DNA of 64,000 bases from positions 391,001 to 455,000 of the forward strand of contig JAJGOT010000138.1 in assembly GCA_022457155.1 (NCBI GenBank), read 5' to 3'. The notes below the pieces were generated by a model. It saw nothing but the letters and a program-made list of their open reading frames with translations, had not been told where the DNA came from and ran no database searches. The position numbers and the translations under genes are program-made. Positions within the stretch are counted from its first letter, which is position 1. The number at the start of each line of letters is the position of its first letter. Source of the DNA: Cladopsammia gracilis (lineage: Eukaryota; Cnidaria; Anthozoa; Scleractinia; Dendrophylliidae). Positions 53,126-62,516 of the stretch are shown here, in pieces.

Positions 53126-56100
53126 ATGGCGTGGAAGTGCGTTCTTTGTCTTGGTTTCTTGGCTATTTATCTTCAAGATTTACTGGCACACTTCAACTCT
53201 TTTCATCGGAATGACAACAACTTCCACATTCAGTGTGGACTGGATGGTTGCAATAAGCAGTTAGGTAAATCTAATTCATTTTGTAGACATGTGCGAAGTG
53301 TCCACCGACAACATCTTTTCGATACTACTTGTGAGGAAAGCCAAAATGCATTCCAGTTTCTAACAGGAGAGTGATCTGACTTCTCATGAAATATTTCGAG
53401 TTTTTTTTAAAGTTTAATCCGAGTAATGCTAATGTCATCTGTTTGCCCCAGAGATAGGACCTCTGGCTAACCCGAGAAATTTCCATCCCCCATGGCCAGG
53501 GGTGGGGGGATTTATCAAGACGAAGTCCCCTAGGTCAAATACTCCTTAACGGACAATGCCCCTGATATCCACCTCATGTAAGGATTCATTTCCATAAACA
53601 TCATTTAAATCATGCATAGATTAACCTTGAGAAGGATACAATTCCTCCTCTGAAAATTATCCTATGAACTGACGGAGAGGATCGAGGATAGCCAACAAGA
53701 AGTACAGAATATAAGGGAAAAAATGCATTTTTTTATCTGTACTCACCTTTCTTGAGAAGTGATGAGAGACTGAGAGAGTCATCTCCAGGCCTTTCATGTG
53801 GCATTTCATAAATGGTTTTTGCTATTTTGCCACCTTATATTCCCTGTATTTATGGGTTTGGGGAAGCAGGAAATCCCTGTGATATTCCCATAGTTGCTGT
53901 CTGCAATTTTTAATTGAAAAAATTTGAATTCCCACACCTCTTTCCTTCGAACTTAAAACAACATCTTGAATTTTCCCCAGCTAAGGGGCAATGAATCAAA
54001 TTCATCTGACCATTAGTAATTCCCATATGTTCCCCTGGTTGGCTAGGCCCCTACCCCCACAGTAGTTCTGGACCACTGAACATGTATGTACAATGTATCA
54101 CATTGTTATTTCAGATGACAGAAGGCAGGTTGAAAGTGACACTAACGACTCTTCAAATAGCAGCAGTGAATCTATGGAATGGCATAATACTATTGACGAA
54201 ACACAGTATGATCATGATGTACATGACAGTACTAGTGTATCAGAACAAAAGTCACTGCATGAGCTGGCAGGGCAGTATGTTGTTAAAATAAAAGAAGGGA
54301 ATCGTCTGACGAATAGAGCTACTCAGAATATAGTACGTTCAACAGCCCAGTTGTTCCAGACAGGATTAAAATTGCTACAAGAGAGAGTACAAGATTGCCT
54401 TCCTGGGGTCAACATGGAAGTGGATGATGTTCCCGGTCTTGATGATGCTTTTCAAGAGGTGTCTCAGCCATTTGAAGGGCTTCTAACAGCATGGTTACAG
54501 GAAGAGTTTTACAAAACACGTCTCAAATATGTGGTAATTAAATCACTGTAACAAGTAATAATTTTATTGTTCATATTATTCTGTTTTGCTTTGCTTTGTT
54601 GAAGTTCAACATTATTGCAGAAATATTGATGCAAGCTTTGAGGCTACCACCAGAAATATTTTATTACCCTGTATCAATTAATATATAAATTATTATACAG
54701 TGTAATAAAAGATTTCTGGTTGCATGTAACTTTAAGGCTTGCATCAACATTTCTGAAATAATATTTTAGCTTCTTTGATGGCTATAACGTTTATCAGTAC
54801 CTTTTTCTCAAATACAGGGTAGTTTTGATTGTTGTGTAATCATAGTCTTGAATATGATCTATGTGTAAGAGCAACAAACTTCAACAATCCATCTATATCA
54901 CAGTTCAAATTCAGTTTATGCTTCTGTTTCTAACCAGATTCCCTTTTTTAATTTAATGTCCTGGACACAGGAAAAAAATTAATGGGTTAAATACATTTTG
55001 TATCTCATCAGGAACTAAAACGAATAGTGCTAGGGACCTCAAGGAGTTTTGCCAAGAGGAAAAACAAGAGAAGAATTGTTGAAGTTGAGGAGGCATTCTA
55101 CTATATCCCACTACTTGAAAGTTTACAGGTTCAACTTTGTTCACCAAAATTGCTTGAAATAATCTTGAGCGGGCCAAGCAAATCCAATACACCAGGGACA
55201 CTGAATGATTTCTGTGATGGGACATTTATGTCAGAGCACCACCCTTTGTTTTCCTGTGATAGCAAAGCAATAAATATCCTAGTGTATCATGATGATGTAA
55301 ATATTGTAAATCCTCTGTCGAACAAAGCTCACTCCTTAGGTTTTTTCTATTATCAGCTGGCCAATTTACCACCTAAGTATCGTTCTAAGTTGAAGTCAAT
55401 TCACCTGTTAGCAATTTGTCATAAGAAATATATAAAGAAATATGGCTTGAACAAGATTTTTGAACCACTAGTTGAAGATCTTAAGTCACTAGCTATAGAT
55501 GACAGAGGTTATCCCTTTGCCATTGATGGTATTGGCACACTACGTTTAAGAGGAGCCATGCTATTGTTACTAGCAGATACACCAGCCAGCCAAGCTGCTG
55601 GATGTTTTAAGGAAGGCGTTGGAGGTGCCCGCCGCAAATGTCGTCATTGCATGGCAACATTTGAGACAATGCAACAATTTTTCACTGAGGAGGAGTTTGT
55701 ATTGCGCAGTAAAGAAAGCCACGAGGAACAACTCAGGAAATTAGAGCAGGCCTCCTCTCCTTTCTTAGCGGAGTTCTATTCAAGAGTATGGGATAAATTC
55801 ACGTTCAAAGTTGCTTGAAGGGCCTTACTTCGATGTATGTGAGCAGCTTCCTCAAGATGTTATGCATGTCTTTTTGGAAGGCATTCTAAGTTACCATCTT
55901 AAATACCTATTACAGCATTATCTATTTGAAGAAAAGGCTTTTTCACTGGAGGATCTTAATAAGGATGTGCAGAATTTTCCTTTAGGTTATTCAGAGCAAA
56001 AGGATAGGCCAGTGTCCATTAAACAGGCTGATCTTGATTTTAAGGCTAGCACTAATCTTGGACAAAGCGCAAGTAGGATGCATTTACTTGTTAGAATTCT

Positions 56101-56390
56101 ACCATTTATTTTGGGAAAGTATGTTGACATGACCACAGACCACTGGCACTGTTTCTTGTCTGCCTTGGATGTTATGGTTTTGTTCCTTTCTCATTCAGTT
56201 ACCTGTGCAGGTCTAGTATATCTAAAGAATGCTAAAAGGCCTATATAATGCTAGAATAACTCCAAAATTGCATTATCTTGTGCACATGCCATCTTAAATG
56301 TTCAAGTTTGGCCCTCTGATAAGATCATGGTGTATGAGAATGGAAGCAAAGCACTCCCATTTTACAGCGGTGATTATATTGGCGTGAACA
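53126..56390 (+). pseudogene. C2H2 plus transposase-like multi-exon gene, late frameshifts
   Basis: Exon 53126-53374 encodes two C2H2-type fingers (MAWKCVLCLGFL... then CGLDGCNKQLGKSNSFCRHV). The next exon starts after TTTCAG at 54114, gives an acidic Ser-rich segment, and ends at TATGTG/GTAATT (54532). The next (from 55016) continues in phase with ELKRIVLGTSRSFAKRK and contains the hallmark block DDVNIVNPLSNKAHSLGFFY then LANLPPKYRSKLKSIHLL, and later GGARRKCRHCMATF. A shift near 55810 changes frame to EGPYFDVCEQLPQDVMHVFL; another near 56215 to TPKLHYLVHMPS and GPLIRSWCMRMEAKHSHF. Proteins with this order occur as multicopy genes in fish and cnidarians; I take them as transposon genes related to CMC-type elements but cannot name the superfamily. 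Confidence 0.55.
54594..54890. repeat. Intronic imperfect hairpin (MITE-like)
   Basis: TTGCAGAAATATTGATGCAAG, CCACCAGAAATATTTTATTACCC-type sequence and their inverse partners (TAATAAAAGATTTCTGG, GGCTTGCATCAACATTTCTG) fold into an imperfect hairpin of about 160 bp, with outer GTTGAAGTT/AACTTCAAC copies. It lies in the intron of the C2H2 transposase-like gene. Confidence 0.5.
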
Positions 56391-57468
56391 CCTAAAATAT
56401 GTCTGGAATGTTTATTGTGTTGCAACCAATCACAGGTGAGATCTTCACACCACAGAAACCACAGGCAACGAACGGTTTCCTATCGGTCATGGAACAAATT
56501 ATTTTCGTTTTGTTTAAGGATACAAACTGCCATATAAGGAATTTAAAACACCGCAGCTCCCCAAGAACAGTGCCGAGGACCGCATCCAATACATCGTTCG
56601 ATTTTAGAAAGAAAAGTTTTAGAAGCCAACGCGACGCGACGGCGACCAGCTTACCATGTAACAACATATCACATGAAGACAATAAGGCAAAATGAACAAT
56701 CGTGATGTTTTCGTTTCTGATAGCATTATCCTTGCTAATATTTTTTTTGTAGAACAAGGGGATTCGATTTGTGTGGACTAACGTTTGAACCTTCGAACTA
56801 CTGTGCTGGAAGAAGTCCCTTGATCTCAAGGTCGCAAACTGGAAAGACCGCCGACCAAATTCAACATATATGGAATGATTGGCACATCACGCAAAGTAAA
56901 CAGTCCAATTTTCGGTATTGCTTCCAAAATATAATTTTGCTTTTCTCTGAAAGCATTTACGCATTTAATATCTGGGGGATTACATGCTATAGGAAGCTAG
57001 TTATGAGGGGATTTAGCCAAGAAGACTTCAAGTCCCAATTAGCACATTTTGCGCGCAAAAGAAAAATATATGATTATCTCCGATCGCAGTTCTTCTTAGC
57101 AAAAGAATCCCCGTAAATGTCCGAATGCTCACATGTTACAACCCAACGGCTTTATATTGTTCAATGCATATCTAAAAATGTTTTTTTTCTAGGAAGAATT
57201 CGACAAGAACAACTCTCGAATTTCAACTTTATTATAACCTTCATGACTATGCTTGCTAGTTACATGTATGAGACTAGGAAACATGTACAACTTTGTAGGG
57301 TGACAGAAAAAAGTATCTGCAACACTTTCGCCTGTATCAGTGTAAAAATACGTTAATGTCCTTTGCCGATGTATCTCGGCTCCAAGTGAAAGTAACAACA
57401 ACATAGTGACATACAAAACATTTCAACATATATAGCTGTTACACGCGGGTGTTATAAGCCTAAAAGAA
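56391..57468. other. No supported gene
   Basis: Open frames of up to 145 codons exist on both strands (for example 56392-56829 minus and 56769-57116 plus) without any recognised motif. I cannot distinguish them from chance. Confidence 0.35.
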
Positions 57469-58431
57469 TTACAATTGATATGGGTGGAATCTTACTGACA
57501 CACTTGAAGTTGAATTTGACCCGTTGTTTACACTGAAACCATTATAAAATGAATTTTCGGGAGGATTAGCAGGCAAAGAAATGGGAAGTAACGCAGCACT
57601 TTCCTTGAAAGAACTTACTTGGCCTTGACAGTTGTCAATCAGGTAAGGTAAGCGCCAATCCTCTGATTCCGGTGGTACTTTGTTTTCAGGCGCTTTATGA
57701 AGGTAAAGCAGATCTTTATCAAGCTGTTGACGATTCAGATATTTTACTGGATTCAGGCGTTTCAACCATGGACGCATTATGGCGAAAAAATTCCCGCGCG
57801 ATCGCTGAAGCTGTAACATAAATTGCTCCAGAGATTGCTTGGCCGTTTCCTTATTTTTCCTTAGCACAGTTAGCATTTTTTGAGTTTCACTGATTGAATT
57901 TCTCAGTTCTGGATGATTGTCTTTCAATTTACATTTATTGTGAGAATCACATGCAATTTCCCGGCAATTGTTCCTGTTATGGCCAGACTGATGACAGTGA
58001 CTACAAATTCTTCCTCGGGAAACGGTTTGGAGCAAATCATTTTCGTCTTTAAGCTTTGCCAAGTGGTCTTCTGCACTTGAAATCTGTGCCTCCAAAAAAA
58101 TGACATTTTCAACAAGCTCTTGCTTACGGTGGTCTAGAGGAGAATCGATCTTGCGTGTGGTAGTACTGCTTGAGTTTGATGCAGTTGCCGTCTCTCCTTC
58201 GGCTGGCCAAGTTTGTGGTTCGTTACTGCTAAACTGCAACTGCTTCGGCATTAAATGTGCAGTACTGCCAGGTTCTTGTGATTTAAGGTTAAGTTGTCGC
58301 AGTTCATGGTCCAGTGTTCGCTTCTCCACGAGAAGCAGACGTTTTTGGCGACGAGAATATGTAGTTGAGATCGCCATCTTGAAGATATTGTAAGGATTTG
58401 CGAGTCGAAAATCCCCGGGATTCAAATTCAT
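57469..58431 (-). CDS. Coiled-coil protein with CCHC zinc knuckle, intact single exon
   Basis: An uninterrupted 320-codon frame. ATG 58431 (MNLNPGDFRLANPYNIFKM) is possible, but the second ATG, giving MAISTTYSRRQKRLLLVEKR, looks the likelier start because a basic helix begins there. A Ser/Thr-rich segment (ASNSSSTTTRK) leads into a coiled coil (VENVIFLEAQISSAEDHLAK), the knuckle CSHCHQSGHNRNNC (C-x2-C-x4-H-x4-C), a conserved CKLKDNHPELRNSISETQKM segment with a second coiled coil, then RPWLKRLNPVKYLNRQQLDK and a Ser/Asn-rich tail. CCHC knuckles bind RNA or ssDNA. I recall similar multicopy genes in corals, of unknown function; it may belong to an unrecognised mobile element. The lack of introns and intact frame contrast with its neighbours. 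Confidence 0.6.
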   Translation of the reverse strand: MNLNPGDFRLANPYNIFKMAISTTYSRRQKRLLLVEKRTLDHELRQLNLKSQEPGSTAHLMPKQLQFSSNEPQTWPAEGETATASNSSSTTTRKIDSPLDHRKQELVENVIFLEAQISSAEDHLAKLKDENDLLQTVSRGRICSHCHQSGHNRNNCREIACDSHNKCKLKDNHPELRNSISETQKMLTVLRKNKETAKQSLEQFMLQLQRSRGNFFAIMRPWLKRLNPVKYLNRQQLDKDLLYLHKAPENKVPPESEDWRLPYLIDNCQGQVSSFKESAALLPISLPANPPENSFYNGFSVNNGSNSTSSVSVRFHPYQL

Positions 58432-59110
58432 CCGCCAATAGGCGGTAACAAAAGTAGACCTTTATCTTTGGGCTTCAATTATTGATGCAAAGAAATTTCT
58501 TAGCTTTAATGGTAACCTGAATAGCATGACACTGCCTCTTTAAAGCATTATTGTGGAAACTTTACTACTCTTGATTAGCATTAATTTCTCAAAATTTAGT
58601 TTCAATATCGTATAATTATTTAAACAAAGAAAAATGTTTATATACTTATATGGGTTCACTCAGTTGCTGGAGTGGAGTTTAAATTCAAGGAGGGCAGTTG
58701 GAGCAATCTTACTTCTGCTTGGCTCCTTAGTGTTTCTGTTAAAAATGGCACATAATCATGACCATATCATGTTACTGTTAGTGAAATTAAAATGTGTGGT
58801 TCCAGAAAATATCTACACTCACCCCATGAATGGCCATTGGAAATTCGAGGGGTATTTGGGGGTCTCAAAAGCCAACACTTTTTTAAGGAAAGCATGAAGC
58901 TGAAAAGGAATCTCCAGAGGGGTGTGTGTGTGTGTGTGTTGGGGGGGGGGGGGGTCCAACCAAAAAACTCATCTTTGGGGGAGGTACAGATAATTTCTGA
59001 AACAACACAATTCTCAATTAAGGTTATTGATGTCAAATAATATTATTGATTTTTATAAGCTGATTGCTGTTCTTTTGGAATACAGTTTCTGATTTTGAAA
59101 GAAAGTGATA
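58432..59110. other. Non-coding, with a GT/G microsatellite
   Basis: A (GT)n run followed directly by a G homopolymer occupies about 58921-58954. Nothing else is supported here. Confidence 0.5.
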
Positions 59111-59442
59111 TATTCTCACCGGGGCTACCAACTAACAATGCCTCAAGATGTCATATTAAGATATGGGATAGGCCAGCCCGAGGCGGTAGTGAGTAGGTAG
59201 CTCCCTGGAGCGTGCGCTATCATCGCTGCAGGGAGGAGGGAGGGGCGTACTTAACTAATCCTCCCCGAGCGCCATGAAAGGACTTTTGAGGTTATGAAGG
59301 ACTGATCGCACCAGAATAAGATTATGTAGCCAACAACATGCGGGAGGTTGTGCAACCCATTCCCACGCTACTATTCTTGGGGTTTAAAGTTACGTAATAT
59401 GTTGAACTTCGCCATTGTTTGAAGGAATCTCCGGTGAGAATA
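59111..59442. mobile_element. MITE-like deletion derivative of the OTU-transposase element
   Basis: Begins TATTCTCACCGG and ends with the exact complement CCGGTGAGAATA. The left 75 bp match the start of the larger element at 59449; 59246-59410 match 62392-62556, which covers the C-terminal codons (FNILRNFKPQE) and 3' flank of the larger element's gene. It therefore joins one end, a piece of the gene 3' end, and presumably the other end. The flanks are GTGATA (59105-59110) and GTCATA (59443-59448), a 6-bp imperfect direct repeat. Confidence 0.7.
59246..59410 (+). repeat. 165-bp direct repeat, left copy
   Basis: Near-identical to 62392-62556, from CGTACTTAACTAATCCTCCC to ATATGTTGAACTTC. Its origin is the 3' end of the OTU-transposase gene, kept in the MITE derivative. 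Confidence 0.85.
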
Positions 59443-60419
59443 GTCATATATTCTCACCAGGGCTACCAACTAACAATGCCTCAGGATGTAATATTAAGAT
59501 ATGGGATAGGCCAGCCCTTAGGCTAAAGCTCCCTGGCAACTCACCGGAAGCAGAGTGTGCTAGGAAAAACCAGAGTGGAAGCACCTAAATGTAGACTTTC
59601 CTCCAAAAACTCAGAAATAGGGTAAGCATGAAGCAGAAGATCATGAAGATAATGTGTCCTCCTCCCATAACTCAGAAAATCCTCCCTCCTTGTAGGTAGA
59701 CTTGCCGCAAACTAAAACCAGCAAAACGGACTTGGAGAAGGTCGGCTATCCTTGTGGTAGCACTGAATTAATGGAAGGGAGCCTTATAATAAGAAAACAG
59801 GACAGAAAAATAGTAACCGCGCTGTAAGCCACATTTGAGTACTAACGGCTACCACCGCTACAAGGGCACAGGAAGTAAAGAGTACTGTAACTGTAACTGT
59901 AAGGCAACAGCCCTAGTTAGGATAACGTTGTAGAATCTTTTTCCCACCCCTGGACGTCGCAAGTCTGACTGTGAATGTCTGACTACCTCCAAAAACAAAA
60001 GAAACAACAAAAAGGTTTTGGTTTCCAAAAAGTACCGTGTTAGCCAAGACCGTAACCAATAACATGGAAACTTGATGTAATGGGGCACCGGGGCCGCCGC
60101 GCTTTGGGGTAACCCTACATAATACCAGCAAGCAGACAAAACGTAGGCGCACAGCCTAATTCCGAGCATTGAGGGAAAAACACAAAAAAAAACACCGCTA
60201 AGAGATGAGTATAACCCCAAAGCGAAGCAACCCCGAAATACCCCGTCCAGGGACAGAGCAATGAAGGATATTAGACAATCCTTTCGAGGAAGCTTTGCAA
60301 AAAAGGTCACCCACGGAAACAGACAGAATAAAAACTATAGACGGACACTAAAAGATAACACAGCGTTAAAAAACAGACTAGAATTGAAGTTCACTAAGGT
60401 AGGCCTGGAAGAGCTCCCC

Positions 60420-62165
60420 AGGCAAACACGTTGCTGGCGGGAAATTCCATATAGCAGCGCAAAACACAACTCCAATTAACAGCTAAAACAGAGCAGCCGT
60501 GAAAAATTGCGAAAGGCCGCGCAAATAAAAAATACGGTGCCAAATTATGTAGTGAAAGGGTCCATTCCACAGCGCAAACATGTGCTAGCGAAAAATTCCA
60601 TGACCAGCGCAAACAAATCCGTTAGTGAAAATGTCCCTTTAACAGCGTAAACACACTAGTTCGCGAGAGCTCCATAGACCCGCGAGACAAATTTGCTAAT
60701 GAAAAAAATCCGTTAAACAGCGCAAACATATTCGCTCGTGGACAATCCAATTAGCAAGGAAAGCATATATGTTCGTGGAAATTCGCTTGACCAGCGCAAA
60801 TAAATTTTTCTAGTGAAAAAGTCCGTAAAACGGCGCAGAACATATTCACCAAGGAAAAACATGATACAACCACGTAAACACATTCGCTTGTAAGAAGAGG
60901 TCCATTTACCAGCGCAAACAATGTTGCCAGAGAAAAAAGTCCATATAACAGCGTAAACAAGAGAAACACATACGCTCGTGAAAACTCCATATGACAGCGG
61001 AAACACATACGCTTGTAAAATTTTCGTTAAACAGCGCGAACACATTCGCTCATGAAAAGTACCATATAACAGCGCGAGCGTATTCGCTAGTGCAAATTCC
61101 GTTAAACATTGTAAACATATTAGCTCATGAAAGACCATCTAACGGCGCAAACATATTCGCTCGTGAAAATTCCATTAAACAGCGTAAACGGACTCGCCGG
61201 CCCGTGAAAAATTCCATCTAACAACACAAACATATTCGCTCGTGAAAGTTCCATACATATAACATATAACAGCGCAAGCATATTCGCCCGGGAAGGTTCG
61301 GTATAACAGCGTAAACATATTCGCTCGTGAAAGTTCCATTAAACATTGTAAACATATTCGCTCGTGATAATTCCATCTAACAGCGCAAACATTCGCACGT
61401 GAAAGTTCCATATAACAGCATAAACATACTCGCTCGTGGAAGTTCCGTATAACAGCGTAAACATTCGCTCGTGAAAATTCCATTAAACAGTGCAAACATA
61501 TTCGCTCGAAAAAAAAATTATGATGAAAAGTATCATATAACAGCGAAAAACATTCGCTCGTGAAAGTTTAATATAACAGCGTAAACATATTCGCTCGTGA
61601 AAATTCCATCTAACAGCGTAAACATATTCGCTTGCGAAAGTTCTAATTAAACAGCGTAAACAAATTCGCTCGTGAAAATTCCATCCAACAGCGTAAACAA
61701 ATTCGCTCGTGAAAGTTCCATGTAACAGCGTAAACATATTCGCTCGTGGAAATTCCGTATAACAGCGTAAACATATTCGCTCGTGAAAATTCCATCTAAC
61801 AGCGTAAACATATTCACTCATGAAAATTTTATCTAGCAGCGTAAACGTATTCGCTCGAGAAAGTTCCTTACAACAGCGTAAACATATTCGCTAGTGGAAG
61901 TTCCATTAAACAGCGGAAACATATTCGCTCGTGAAAGTTCCATATAACAGCGCAAACATATTCGCTCGTGGAAGTTTCATCTAACAGCGAAAACATTTTC
62001 GCTTGCGAAAGTTCTAATAAAGAGCGAAAATAAAGAGCAAAAACAATACCTCTGCACGTACATTTTTATATTGTTATTGCTAGTAAAAATTCAATAACAA
62101 CGCAAACACATTCGCTCAGTGAAAAAATTCCATTACACAGTGTGAACATATGAGCTAATGAAAAA
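60420..62165 (+). repeat. 37-bp minisatellite array
   Basis: The consensus AACAGCGTAAACATATTCGC plus TCGTGAAAATTCCATCT repeats some 40 times. Units are degenerate at both ends (60420-60990, 62030-62165) and most uniform at 61550-61980. Variation is mainly at GAAA(A/G)TTCC and CAT(C/A)TAA positions. As the unit is 37 bp, three units restore frame, so long open frames with a three-part periodic peptide arise on the minus strand (for example 61483-61821); I consider them by-products. Confidence 0.9.
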
Positions 62166-62516
62166 AATTGTACGAAACAAGGCCAAAAGTAAGAAGCTAC
62201 AGGAATGCGAGCGAAAAACTCCAAGCTAGTAACAAACTTAAAGGCTTGTGGACCACAAGGGAAAGTACAATTCCCGACCTAACATAGAGAAAAGCGAACG
62301 GCACACTTACCGGGAATGACTGGGACATGTGCCATGGTGAAAACAAAACAAAAACCGTGGCGCAGCAATGATACAGGACTGAGGGCTTAAACGTACTTAA
62401 CTAATCCTCCCCGAGCGCCATGAAAGGACTTTTGAGGTTATGAAGGACTGATCGCACCAGAATAAGATTATATAGCCAACAACGTGCCGGAGGTTGCGCA
62501 ACCCATTCCCACGCTA

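Noticed and set aside
61483..61821. Protein-coding genes in the minisatellite (several minus-strand frames)
   Set aside because: The open frames follow from the 37-bp period and lack stop-rich units; no start context or homologous domain.
60420..62165. CRISPR-like array
   Set aside because: The 37-bp units are contiguous without unique spacers; this is a minisatellite in animal DNA.
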